Assembly: GCF_963678635.1 (NCBI RefSeq)
Contig: NC_087063.1
Coordinates: 36,804,540 to 36,868,539 of the forward strand
Direction of reading: 5' to 3'
Length of the DNA: 64,000 nt
Source of the DNA: Symsagittifera roscoffensis
Taxonomy: Eukaryota > Xenacoelomorpha > Acoela > Convolutidae
Both the position numbers and the translations under genes were made by a program. The notes under the pieces were generated by a model. It did no database searches, was not told the origin of the DNA, and worked only from the letters and a program-made list of their open reading frames with translations. Below, piece after piece: positions 45,742 to 57,150 of this stretch. Position 1 is the first letter of the stretch. The number at the start of each line of letters is the position of its first letter.

Positions 45742-48079
45742 ATTTTTTTAAAATCTTTGACAAGTGGGTTGGATATGGGCAATTTTTAGTAAAGAAAAGT
45801 CTGGAGGTCTAGAAATGAACTTCCTAGTTTTGGTTTTATTTATTAGATGCTTAGGGGATTTGTTAGGTGTTTTTTATGTTAGGGGTTTTGTTAAGTTGAA
45901 GCGACTTTAGGCTAAGTTATCATGTCGGGTTTTGTCTTTAAGTTTATTCACTATTTTTCCTTGAGGGTAATGAGTTTTATAAGTTGAGACGATACTGTTG
46001 ACTTTTGTATATGATGATAGGGGAGGGTTGTAACTTTTTTATGTTCAATTAAATTGTCAAATATGAGCGTATTTTTGACCTGTATGTATTTTAGTTACAG
46101 TTTCATATCCATTTGAACTTTGCAATTTGTCGGCTTGTGAAGTGGTGTCAAAGTGGGGTGATGTTTCGTAATGATTTTGATTGGTTAAATTTGAACTCGT
46201 TTTTTCAATGAAAAAAGAAAATGATATACTTCAAATTGATCTGAGTTTAATGAATGTATCTTTAATTGATCAAAGGGGGGTTTCTGAATTTCATTTTTCT
46301 TCATTAGCTTAGGTTGTGGAATGAAATTTTTATAGTTTTTTCGTGGTTGACATCGGAGTCGAGATGATTTACGTTGTTGTGATTTTTCTTTTGTTTCTTG
46401 TGGTGAAATTTTTTCTTCTAATTCGCGATTAAGTCTTTGTTTTTGAGGTATTCGTTTTTGATTGTGTTTTTCAGTGTGTTTTTATTTCCGTTTACAATCT
46501 ATTCTGTATGTGTTCCATAGGTTAATTTTAGGGTTTGTGGATGATGAAAGTTATCTTCATTGTGTCTATGTAATGCTAAATTACAACAAATTGAGTCTTT
46601 AGTAGCTTGGTAAAAACCTTGTTCGTTCTTTGAGGAGTTTGCTGTGAACATTATTCGTTTCCGCGCTTTTTGATTGAAAACCGTTTTATATGGTGATAGT
46701 CTTAGAGTTGTTGTAATTTGTGAATTATAAAATGTGGAAATAGTTTTACGTCAGTTGAACAATTGTTGTTTTTACTATTATTTCCATTTATCATACATCT
46801 AAGATATTCCTGTAGGGAACGGTTCATACCTGCGACTAAACCATTAGTCCATACGGCATGGGTGATCGGAGTTTATGTTTTTTGTTATAAAGATGGCATA
46901 ATGTGTTGATTTTGTAATTTATGAGTTCAGTGCCATTGTCTGTAACAAGGATTTTTGTAATCCAAATTTGGCTATCCAATGTTCGTAGAGTGTTGTGTAT
47001 GCAAATTAGGCATGGGGTACAGGGTTGAGTACTACGAAGTGGGTAAATGCATCAACTATTACCGTTTTGTATGAATTTCCTTCTGAGGAGGGCAAAATAG
47101 AGTATTTTCTGTCGAATGGTAATATGTGGTTAAAATGTCAACTTTGTCCTTCTAAGCCTTGTTTTTCTGCCAATTGTTTTTGATGTGGGTATGGTTTATT
47201 TAAATAAAAAGTCATGTAATCGTTACATGAAACTTTAATCCAAATTGGTGCATTTGGAAAGAAGAAATTTTGATTGACGTTTGAAAAAACTTTTTTTGAA
47301 ACCCAAATGTCGTTTGGTTTTTATGGAATGTGAGATGTGAAGGGCTAGAAGTATCATACTCAATGGTAATGGTAAACAGGGTAATTTTGTTTCTGGTGTT
47401 TGATATTCCAAAAGGTTTTTATTCTCATTTAATGTTGTGTTTTTGAATTTTCTGAATCATTTAAGGAGTGTTTTATTACCTAAAATTGTGATATCTGCTA
47501 TTGTAGGTTTTGTTTAATACTTAAGCCAAGATTCAAGTTGTCTAATTACAGGGTCAAAATTTTGGTAAATTTGTAATAATTCTAGTGTTTTTTTTGTAAC
47601 TGGTAGAAAAATGTTTTGAGTTCTGGTTTTTGAGAGAAATATTTTAATCTAAGGGGTCTTTTAAATAACATTTTTTTTGTTTATAGGGTATTTCAAATTT
47701 AAATCTGAAGAACCTGTTAAATTTATACTTTCTGTTTAGTTTTTATTTTCTATTAAAGTGAATAGGTTTATCCTTTGTAATTTTAGCTTAGGTGAGTTTT
47801 GGTGTGAGTTGTTTTTGATCAATGATGAGTATGGTATTGGTCTAAATGTAGATTTTCCTAATAGATCTAATTCGTAATGTTTATTTTGGCAATCAAGGTA
47901 TAATGGAAAGTGTTTCAAATTATTTTTTTTGTGTTGTCAGGATCGGTTTTTTATTGCATATTTGCATTCCAATCATGGTAATGTAACGTCTTTTGCAAGG
48001 AAAAACTTTATATTTTCTGGTATTTCTACGGTTGTTTTCCTTGTTAGTAAGTCAAGTGGTGTGTTTCGACTAAGTGTGT
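45684..48079 (-). pseudogene. pol: Integrase and linker, beta copy 2
   Basis: As 28086-30481. Ala replaces the catalytic Glu at 46831-46833. Linker HFPLYLDCQNKHYELDLLGK at 47736-47918. One added base near 47646 and a few substitutions distinguish it. Confidence 0.75.
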
Positions 48080-48778
48080 CTGGATTTTGATCTAATATTC
48101 AAAGATTTTGTGTTTTGTTTGTGATTGTTTAAAAACAACGTCTAGATATGTGATAACATTCTTATTGATAAGGAGTGGTCGGAAAACTTTGCTCATAAAG
48201 GCTGAAAAAGCAGCTCGCCCTATGAAAATTCCATAGAAATTTCTACTAAGTTCGTTTTGTTGGTTTCCAATAACGAACTGAGGTAGGCGTTGTGATTGTT
48301 CATCTAATGGCATTTGATTATAAGCGCTGTTCATGTCAGCGGTCGTATAATATTGTCCAATTATTTTAGTTAAAATTACCTGGATTGCTTCTATGGGCCA
48401 ATTACATTTAGATTCATCAATAAGTGAATTGAGAAGCTTGTGTCTAAAACAATTTTCAGTGATTCTGCCCTAGCGATAACGATTACAGGGTTCATGAAAG
48501 AGTGTCTCTTTGGTTGTACTTGTCTAATTACTCGTGACATAATTTCAAATTGATCCAGAATGTCTAGTAATCTATTTATTTTGTCTTGTAAGCGAATTGA
48601 TACTTACTTGCTTGCTGCTTTTTAAAAACTGCATCAGGTTTAAGAGGTAGGTGTCATGATGAATTTAATTTTCCAACATCAAAATTAGATGTAACATAAG
48701 CCAGTGGGTATTTTAGTAATGGTTCTGCTAACTGATCAAACTCTTTTTGATTAATTTGAAACTGTTGAAAATTGATCA
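48080..48778 (-). pseudogene. pol: Reverse transcriptase, beta copy 2
   Basis: Frame 48092-48334: MNSAYNQMPLDEQSQRLPQF and ITYLDVVFKQSQTK. The YLDV lesion is shared with 30494-30736. Gln-to-Pro near 48309 is a difference from copy 1. Confidence 0.85.
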
Positions 48779-49434
48779 ATGTGAGAAAATTTTGTTGTTT
48801 GCTTGTGTTTTTCGAAGTTTGAAATGCGGGTTCAAATTAAGGTGTTTTTTGAAAAACTCTGTATTTCGTTTAAAATGGTTTTTTATTTTTTTAACTGATA
48901 GACGTTCATTAAGAATTGTCGATTGACAAATACATAATTATTGTAAAATATTATTTCTTCTAAATGCTCTTTCTTCGGTTGGATAGATTGTTGCATTTGT
49001 TTCGCAATATCTAGGAGTAATGTGATTTTTTGATGAATTGCTGTATACGTGTATTCTTTGTATGTTTAATGGATGAGGTTGATGCTCTAAAAAACTTGTG
49101 GATTGGTTTAAATTCGAGGCCAGACATGTATAGCTGTTGTTTTTTTGATGAGCAACTCATTGATGAACTTGGTTTATAGAAAATTTATAAAAATATACTG
49201 ATGATGGTTTCAGGTGTAAATAAAGTGCGAAACTCTATGGTAGTGTTTTTACAAAAATTTTGGGGCTGAAATCAAAATAGACCTGGAAAAAAGACAAAGT
49301 TGTAAAAATCAGGAATTGAAATGTTTTTATAGTAACGACTCGGGGGAACTAGAAGGGATGAGTATCATTTTTCCTGCTGTTAAGCTAGTCGTCACTGAAG
49401 TTAAGCGTCCTCTACTTTGAGACATTTTTGACGC
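48779..49434. other. Beta spacer and 219-bp unique tail, copy 2
   Basis: Matches 31181-31836 with 2-3 substitutions. Ends the composite unit. No gene seen. Confidence 0.6.
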
Positions 49435-50045
49435 AAAAACAGAAGGGGCTGTTGCGAAAATTAAGGACCCCTTACTAGATTTTCTTTAAGGGTGGGGATC
49501 TCACTTTAAGGAGCGACCCCAATGGGAATCGGAACGCGATACAATACTTCTAAACGATGCCACTGGGACGGAATTCGAAGAACTTTACTACGTTTGCCGG
49601 ACATACCAAGGAATTCAAATCCAGGCAAGCCAAACGCCATAACAAGTATAAAGCCGATGCTGTTGTTCTGTTGAAAAATTTAGTTTTCCGAAAAAAAACT
49701 CCATCATTTGATTTGATAACCTTTCTAAACGCAAGTGTTATCTACTTAGCTGCCTGGAAAAGATTATTATCAAAAATTTTACAGATTATGATTTAAGATA
49801 TCAACACCCGAAAGAACATTAGAAAATCTTAACGCTTCTTCTTTAGGCTTCGACAGTTAAAATGTTACCATGTTACTATCTTTCTTGACACCCATCCAAA
49901 AATGGCATTCGTTAAGGAGCTCATTTTTTTGTGAAAAAATCCATCAGCGGTGTCGATATAATTTCCCTAAACATCCCCTCTTTTTGACGTGTTTGGAGCT
50001 CATAAAATGTTTCTTGTGGACATAGGCAAAATTTTGATCTACATC
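49435..50045. other. Single-copy stretch, no recognised gene
   Basis: Not repeated in the window and somewhat richer in G+C than its flanks near 49440-49660. A 79-codon plus-strand frame (49557-49796; GRNSKNFTTFAGHTKEFKSR) has no recognisable motif. It lies between the composite unit and a truncated RT, so it may be the original host or older insertion sequence at the junction. Confidence 0.35.
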
Positions 50046-50724
50046 CGCGTCTGTTTTTGTTTGTGGTTGTACAAAAATTTTGTCTAGATATGCGATAAGA
50101 TTCATACTAAGAATGAGTGGTCGGAAAATTTTGCTCATAAATGCTGAAAAAGCTGCTGGTCCTATGAAAATTCCGTAGAAACTTCTACTAATTTCGTATT
50201 GTTGGTTTCCAATCACGAATTGATGTAGGCATTGAGACTGTTCATCTAATGGCATTTGATTATATGCGCTGTTCATGTCAGCTGTTGTTTAATATTGTCA
50301 GTTTTTTGTAGTTAAAACTAACTGGATTGCTTCTATGGGCCAATTTCATATAGATTCATCAATTAGTGAATTGAGATATCATGCATCAAAAACAATTTTT
50401 AGTGAATCTGCTTTATTGAGAACGGTTACAGGGTTTACGAAAAGGTTTTCTTTCCGTTGTACTTTTTTTAAATTACTGGTGAGATAATTTCATTTTGTTC
50501 GAGAATGTCTAGTAATCTATTGAATTTGTCTTGTAGGCGCATTGGTACTTTACTTGCTCGCTGCTTTTTAAAAACTGCATCAGGTTTAAAAGGTAGGTGT
50601 AATGGTGAATTTTTTTTCCAACATCAAAAAGAGATGTAGCATAAGCCAGCGGGTATTTTAGTAATAGTTCTGCTAATTGATCAAACACTTGTTGATTAAT
50701 TTGAGAAATTTGAAAATTGATCAT
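50046..50724 (-). pseudogene. pol: D1 reverse transcriptase, truncated
   Basis: N-terminal region 50509-50724 (INQQVFDQLAELLLKYPLAY) and palm 50046-50276: MNSAYNQMPLDEQSQCLHQF, FVIGNQQYEISRSFYG, IGPAAFSAFMSKIF, IAYLDKIFVQPQTK. Motif C is YLDK, so a catalytic Asp is lost. The first two motifs are closer to a standard Ty3-type RT than in alpha (FYGIFIGPAAF). It ends abruptly at 50046, where single-copy DNA begins. Stops lie between the two frames. Confidence 0.85.
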
Positions 50725-51870
50725 TGTGAGAAATGTTTATTGTTCGCCTGTGTTTTTTGAAATTCAAAATAATGGTCTGAAATAAGGTAAGTTTTAAAAT
50801 AGTCTGTATTTCGTTTAAAGTAGTTTTTTTAAATTTCTAACTGATAGACGTTCATTAAGAATTGTCGATTGACAAATACATAATTAATTTAAAATATTAT
50901 TTACTCTAAATGCTCTTTCTTCGGTTGGTTAGACTGTTGCATTTGTTTTGCAATATCCTAGAGGTCCTAGGGGTAATGTGTTTTTTTGTGAATTGTTGTA
51001 TACGTGTTTTCTTTGTATGTTTAATGGTTGTGATTGTTGCTCTTCAAAACTTATGGATTGATTTAAATTCGAGGTGAGACATGTAAAGCTGTTGTTTATT
51101 TTGATGAACATTTTTTTGATCAACTTGGTTTATAGAAAATTAAAAATTATTTAAATATCCTGATGATGGTTTCAGGTGTTTGCGTTGTTGATTCTAAATA
51201 GGGTAAAACTTTGAGAAAAATGGGGGTTATTTTTGAGTTTTTGAAAGAATGTTAGTGATGTATTAATTATTCTTGTAAACTTGTCTTTAATATGTAACTT
51301 GCTATTTAAAAAATAATTATGGGAACATAATTTGCGAAATCCGGTATTCCAACGATATTGTGTTTTATATCTGCGATATCGAATATTTATTTAAAAGGTT
51401 TGTTTAAAAGTTTATTTTGTTATCTTTTTCGGGTTGGTTTAGACTCGAATTAAATTATTTCTCATACATAGGTTGAAGACGTGTATTCTTTGTACGTTTA
51501 ATAGATGAGGTTGTTGCTCTAAAAAACTCGTGGATTGGTTTAAATCCGAGGCCAGACATGTATAGCTGTTGTTTATTTTGATGAACATTTTATTGATCAA
51601 CTTGGTTTATAGAAAATTATATAAATATTCTGATGATGGTTTCAGGTGTTTGCGTTGTTGATTCTAAATAGGGTATAATTTTGAGAAAAATGGGGTTTTT
51701 TATAAAGTTTTTGAAAGAATGTTAGAGATGTGTTAATAATTTTTGTATACTTGTCTTTTATATGTAACTTGCTATTTAAAAAATTAATTATGGGAATATA
51801 ATTTGTCATAACGATATGTGTTTTACATCTGCGATATCGAATAATTGTTTTAAAGGTTTATTTAAAACTT
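50725..51870 (-). pseudogene. D1 protease-RT spacer with ~470-bp doubling
   Basis: Minus-strand frame 50929-51123 reads HVYNNSQKNTLPLGPLGYCK, matching D2 57250-57510. gtatacgtgttttctttgtatg at 50998 and gacgtgtattctttgtacg at ~51479 mark the doubled unit. The members are more diverged from each other than in alpha. Confidence 0.6.
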
Positions 51871-52154
51871 TATTTTCTTATCTTGTTCGGGTTGGAACAA
51901 GGTGTAATAGGATTTTTCCAAACTTTTTAAGATTTGATCCTTGTGCTGTTGCTAATTTACTTAAAGTTTTTGAAGGTGATAATCTTGGGTGTAGCGTTTG
52001 AATTTCATTCCCTGTGGGGAGGTTTTAATATTTGATTCTGCTCCTGAATCGATTAAGAAATCAATTTCAAGGTCTGGTGATTGAAAATTTTTCTTCTTTG
52101 GGCTTTCTAAGATTAGTAGTAGAGTTGTCCGAAATTTTTTTAGGTGGTTGTATT
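51871..52154 (-). pseudogene. pol: D1 aspartic protease
   Basis: Minus strand reads LEIDFLIDSGAESN, active-site Asp at 52048-52050, with DSGA intact. Toward RT the sequence continues with traces of the TAQGSS patch of D2, in broken frames. It is the best evidence that the alpha TGA at this site is secondary. Confidence 0.75.
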
Positions 52155-53024
52155 TTACTTGTCGTATTTTGATATTTGATGTAAGTTATTCATACTTGAA
52201 CTGTTTTGAATAAATTGTGGAGCGTAATCTGTTTGAATGTGACTATTGTTTGTCTTTTCGAGATTTAAAAAGCTTGCCTTGTTTTGATAATAATTCGATT
52301 CGATTGGTGTTTCGTATTGGTTTTCATATTTAATTTTGATGAAAGCATATTTTCTGTTTCGCTTTAGTCGTCTATGGTTTAGCAATGTATATGATTTAAT
52401 TGTAATTCTGAGCTTTCTGTATTATCAATACCGGGAGAGTCTGGTTGAGTTTATTCTGTTGATTGTAATTGGTTTATTAATCTTTGTTGTACTGGTGCAC
52501 TACTTTTGTAGTTTTGTTGTGATTTTGTATGTTGAATGTTAAATCTCTGTAGTGACAGAGAGTAGTTTCGCTGTCTCCTTGCGTAATTGTTGCATCGATT
52601 TCTGGAGTTTTCACGGGATCCATTATTGTTTTTTTTGTAATTTGATCTATTCTTGGATTAGTTTCGTGATTTGTTATTTGAATCATGTCAATTTGAATTC
52701 GATCTTGAAAATTTATTGCGATATTGATTGTTTTGATTATTCGATTTGCAATAACTATTCTGCTGTTTGGAGATCTTCCTCGAAAAGTGATTCGATAGGG
52801 TGATTGTTGTCTATAGTTATTGTAGCTGTCTGGAATTGATTTTCTTGAACTATTATTACTGTGATTGATGATTCTAATGTTTTTCTTTGGTAAGTTTGGG
52901 TCTTTTTTCATACATAGGTAAAAAGATTTATTTGGTTCGTTTTGGTTTCGTGGTTTGTTTTGATTATCCAGTTGTTTTGTCTGCATTCAGCAATGCTATG
53001 TCCATATCTACGACATTAATTGCA
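52155..53024 (-). pseudogene. gag: D1 Gag nucleocapsid with zinc knuckle
   Basis: CCHC box at 52983-53024: C-x2-C-x4-H-x4-C with residues C..CRRYGHSIAEC. A TAA sits between the first two Cys. Then a basic, Asn/Ser-rich region in frame 52477-52986 (NKPRNQNEPNKSF, NNSSRKSIPDSYNNYRQQ) and NHRRLKRNRKYAF at 52155-52385 lead to the protease. The order capsid-knuckle-basic tail-protease is standard for Ty3-type gag. Confidence 0.75.
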
Positions 53025-53785
53025 CCATTTTTCGAATGATGCTTTTTCTTTGAAATTTGGATTCTTTTCGTAGATATTTAAAATTTAGGTGATTTTTTCT
53101 GCTAATTCATTGTCAGAGTCATGAATAAGATTGATTTGTGAAGTTGTTGTCTGAAAGTTGTTTTCATATTCTAACTTTAAAGTCTGTTTCTCTTAATTTC
53201 TTAATGATTTCAGCTTGTTGTAGTTTATCTACTAATTTTCGGAAAACTAGGATGGGTTCAAGAATCGATGATGGATGTGATGCTCTCCTTTTTTTGCGCT
53301 TTTACCTAGTTGTGGTGTTATAGCCATCATTAAGACTTCTGTAATTTTCATGTTTTTGAAATTATGCGTATTAGGAGAATATGCTTTTCATACTATCGTT
53401 TCAAATCCTAACTGTGAGTTATTCGATTTGATTGTTTCGTTTCTGGCTCCACGAATTTTATTGCATAGGACTCTTTGGTGTTGTTTATTTCTTTCAGAGT
53501 CCATTATTTTCCAGTCTGATTGAATGTCTATAGGTAAAATTGAAAACCGTTTTTGAGCTGCTCCATCAAGTGTGGTTTGGATTAGAGCTGTATGTCTATT
53601 TATCCAATTTTCATGGAGTGGTGTATTTATTTGTTCAGGTACTTTACTTAAAATTAACTTAGCTGTGCCTGCGTTTAAGTAGTCTTTTTTTGAGTTTTCA
53701 GGATCTGTTCCTGTAAAAATCATTAGTGGTTTATTTGAAGATATAGATGATCCAACGAAAAATTATGGATTCATAGTCAAATCAA
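53025..53785 (-). pseudogene. gag: D1 Gag capsid region
   Basis: Frame 53388-53723: MIFTGTDPENSKKDYLNAGT, NWINRHTALIQTTLDGAAQK, DSERNKQHQRVLCNKI. The pattern W..R..LI..TLdG.A..WF is that of Ty3-type capsid. The C-terminal capsid and linker (53025-53387) is broken. At ~53785 the sequence is fused to the integrase core of D2, so no leader or LTR is present. Confidence 0.7.
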
Positions 53786-54260
53786 GTCTTTAACAAGGAT
53801 TTCTGGTAATCCAAACTTGGCTATCCTATCCAATGTTCGTAGACTGTTGTGTATGCAAAAAAAGCATTACAATGGGGGTACAGGATTGAGTGCTACGAAG
53901 TGGGTAATTGCATCAATTATTACCAATATTTATGAATTTCCTTCTGAAAAGGGCAATATAGAGCATTTTCTGTCGAATGATAATATGTGGTTAAAATATC
54001 AACTTTGTCCTTTAAAACCTTGTTTTTCTGCCAATTGTTTTTGATGTGGGTATGGTTTATTTAAATGACATGTTAAGCAATCATTACACAAATTTTTTAT
54101 CCAAATTGGTGCATTTGGAAAGTGGAAATTTTGAATGAACTTTTTCTGATCCAAATGTCCTTTGGTATTTATGGAATGTGAGTTGTGAAAAGCTTGAAGT
54201 ATCATACTCAATGGTAGACAGGGTACTTTTGTTTCTGTGGTTTGATATTTACAAAAGGTT
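53786..54260 (-). pseudogene. pol: D2 integrase: HHCC domain and start of core
   Basis: Frame 53999-54211: AFHNSHSINTKGHLDQKK, FPNAPIWIKNLCNDCLTCHL, NKPYPHQKQLAEKQGFKGQ. His and Cys ligands of the HHCC zinc-binding domain are all present, unlike in alpha. The core (53786-53990) is in broken frames and stops before the second catalytic Asp, at the fusion with D1 gag. Confidence 0.85.
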
Positions 54261-54659
54261 TTGTTTTCTCATTTATTGTTGTATAACTGTGTATCATTGT
54301 GTGTTGTTGGTTTTTGTGTAAACAAGATAATTATAGGTTTGTGATCTGTAAATAAAACTGTTGGATGATATGATGCAAGGACTAAAAGTTCATATTCTGT
54401 GACAGTATATATTATGGCTGTAAATTCTCTCATATATGTAGAGAGTCTGGGTTCGGCTTGTGGAAATAGTCTTCAATTTGCTGAGATAAGGTTCATTTTG
54501 TTAGTACTTTTGTGTGATTATAATAGTTCTGCGCCAATTCCAAAGTTTGTGGCGTCACACATAGCGTAAAATGGTTGATTCGGATCTGGGATTGTGTTTG
54601 ATATCTGTTCTGTGAGGAGAATTTTTATTTCATTAAAATCTGGGGACCCTGGTAAAATT
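54261..54659 (-). pseudogene. pol: D2 RNase H segment, third copy
   Basis: Minus strand: CDATNFGIGAELL-type start near 54554 and the VLFTDHKPIIILFTQ core near 54330, then a jump into the HHCC-proximal sequence without the usual linker. It repeats the segments at 55130-55380 and 55780-56140. Broken frames. Confidence 0.75.
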
Positions 54660-55417
54660 ATACTTCCTGTTTAGTTTTTATTTTTTAGTAAAGGGAATAG
54701 GTTTATCCTATATAATTATGGCTTAGGTGAGTTTTGCTGTGAGTTGTTTTTGATCGATGATGAGTATGGTATTGGTTTAAATGTAGATATCCCTAATAGA
54801 TCTAATTCGTAATGTTTATCTTGGCAATCAAGGTATAATGGAAAGTGTTGTAATTTAATTATTTGTGTGTTGTCAGGATCGGTTTTTACTGCATATTTGC
54901 TTTCCAATTGGGTGATGTAACGTCTTTTTGCAAGTAAAAGTTTTTGCAAGTAAATATTTTCTGGTATTTCTACGGTTGTTTTCCTTGTTATGAATTCAGG
55001 TGGTGTGTTTCGACTAAGTGTGTCTGGTAATCTAACGTTTCTTCCTGCCATCCAAATTATATGTAGGTTTGGAAACTTTATTAGGATAGTTGGAAATCTA
55101 TAATTCTATGGTTTGGGTTTGATTTTTGGGTAAACAGGATAATTATAGGTTTGTGATCTGTAAATAAAACTGTTGGATGATATGATGCAATGACTAAAAG
55201 TTCATATTCTGTGAGAGTATATATTATTGCTGTAAATTCTCTCATAAATGTAGAGAGTCTAGGTTTGGCTTGTGTAAATAGTCTTCAATTTGCTGAGATA
55301 AGGTTCATTTTGTTTGTACTTTTGTGTGATTATAATAGTTCTGCGCCAGTTCCAAAATTTGAAGCGTCGCACATAGCTTAAAAAGGTTGATCCGGAAGAG
55401 GGATTGTGTTCTGTAAA
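54660..55417 (-). pseudogene. pol: D2 RNase H plus linker, second copy
   Basis: RNase H start CDASNFG near 55366, TDHKPI near 55150, WMAGRN, then a good linker frame 54716-55051: LPDTLSRNTPPEFITRKTT, IYLQKLLLAKRRYITQLE, HFPLYLDCQDKHYELDLLG. The PDTLSRN motif marks the end of RNase H. The two ends of this module join copies one and three. Confidence 0.8.
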
Positions 55418-56260
55418 ATTATACTTTCTGTTTAGTTTTTATTTTTTAGTAAAGGGAATAGGTTTATCCTATACAATTAATGCTTAGGTGAGTTTTGCTG
55501 TGAGTTGTTTTTGATCCATGATGAGTATGGTATTAGTTTAAATGTAGATTTTCCTAATAGATCTAATTCGTAATGTTTATTTTGGCAATCAAGTTATAAT
55601 GGGAAATATTGTGAATCATTTATTTGTATGTTGTCACGACCGGTTTTCACTGCATATTTGCATTCCGATTGTGATGATTTAGCGTCTTTTGCAAGGAAAA
55701 AAATTAATTTTTCTGGTTTTTCTACGGTTGTTTGCCTTGTTATTATTTCAGGTGGTGTGTTTCGACTAAGTGTGTCGGGTTATCCAAGGTTTCTTCCTGC
55801 CATCCAATTTATATGTAGGTTTGGAAACTTTATTAGGATATTTTGAAATCTATAAACTCTATGGTTTGGGTTTGATTTTTGGGTAAACAGGATAATTATA
55901 GGTTTGTGATCTGTAAATAAAACTGTTTGATGATATGATGCAAGGACTAAAAGTTCACATTCTGAGGGAGTATATATTATGGCTGTAAATTCTCTCATAA
56001 GTGTAGAGAGTCTAAGTTTGGCTTGTGTAAATAATCTTTAATTTGCAGAGATAAGGTTCATTTAGTTTGTACTTTTGTGTGATTGTAATAGTTCTGCGCC
56101 AATTCCAAATTTTGAAGCGTCACACATAGCATAAAATGGTTGATCCGGATCTCGGATTGTGTTTGATATCTGTTCTGTGAGGGAATTTTTATTTCATTAA
56201 TTTTTTTGGTGTTCTTATGTCCATTTAAAATTATGATGCTGTCCAGGATTTTTTCATAAA
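55418..56260 (-). pseudogene. pol: D2 RNase H plus linker, first copy
   Basis: CDASKFGIGAELL near 56120 (first catalytic Asp), then frame 55780-55998: MREFTAIIYTPSECELLVLA, VLFTDHKPIIILFTQKSNPN, HRVYRFQNILIKFPNLHINW, MAGRN. This is the best preserved RNase H in the window. It continues into a broken linker that ends at ~55418, where the second RNase H copy starts. Confidence 0.85.
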
Positions 56261-57150
56261 ACGGATTTAGATATAATTGCAATTTATAGACATAATTGCT
56301 TAAAAATTTTAATATTCCAAGAAACCCTTAAATTTTCTGTTTAAATGATGGCGGTTGAAGTATCAAAATAGCATTTATACGCGATTTTATTGGGTGATTG
56401 GGTTTTTCTTAAAAATCTGTCCAAGGATTTTAATACAGATGAGAAATAAATGTGATTTATCTGGGGCTGCTTTCATGTTTTCTTTCAGTAAGTTCTGATG
56501 ATATTGATCAAATATTTAAACACTTTGTGTTTTATTTGTGATTGTATGAAAATATCGTCTAGATATGTTGTAAAATTCTTACTAAGAATGAATGGTTGGA
56601 AAATTTTGCTCAAAACGACTGAAAAAGCAGCTCGTCCTATGAAAATTCCGTAGAAAACGAATTGAGGTAGGCATTGTGACTGTTCATCTATTGGCATTTG
56701 ATTATATGCGCTGTTCATGTCAGCTGTTGTTTAATATTGTCAGTTTTTTGTAGTTAAAACTAACTGGATTGCTCCTATGGGCCAATTACATTTAGATTCA
56801 TCAATTAGTGAATTGAGATATCTTGCATCTAAAACAAATTTCAGTGATTCTGCTTTAGCGAGAACGGTTACAGGTTTTATGAAGCTTCTTCAATTACTGG
56901 TGAGATAATTTTATTTTGTTCCAGAATGTCTAGTAATCTAATTAATTTGTCTTGTAAGCGAAATGGTACTTTACTTGCTCGCTGCTTTTTAAAAACTGCA
57001 TCAGGTTTAAGAGGTAGGTGTAATGGTGAACTTATTTTTTCATCATCAAAATAAGATGTAGCATGAGCCAGTGGGTATTTTAGTAATAGTTCTGATAATT
57101 GATCAAACTCTTGTTGATTAATTTGAGAAATTTGAAAATTGATCATTGTG
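56261..57150 (-). pseudogene. pol: D2 reverse transcriptase
   Basis: Fingers 56877-57146: INQQEFDQLSELLLKYPLAH, LPLKPDAVFKKQRASKVPFR, LLDILEQNKIISPVIEE. Palm 56485-56718: MNSAYNQMPIDEQSQCLPQF, FYGIFIGRAAFSVVLSKIF, TTYLDDIFIQSQIK, with YLDD intact. About 30 nt coding the FVIGNQQYE stretch are deleted in frame. The thumb (56282-56480; FLGILKFLSNYVYKLQLYL) is partly readable. Only D2 keeps the RT C-terminus followed by RNase H. Confidence 0.88.

Larger units (their letters stand above)
36837..49434. repeat. 12.6-kb composite unit, copy 2 (pairs with 19238-31836)
   Basis: Collinear with copy 1 from the X start through env-like, alpha and beta parts to the 219-bp tail. Left of 36837 the sequence is B2 pol tail instead of X, with 3 bp (att) shared at the breakpoint. 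Confidence 0.92.
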
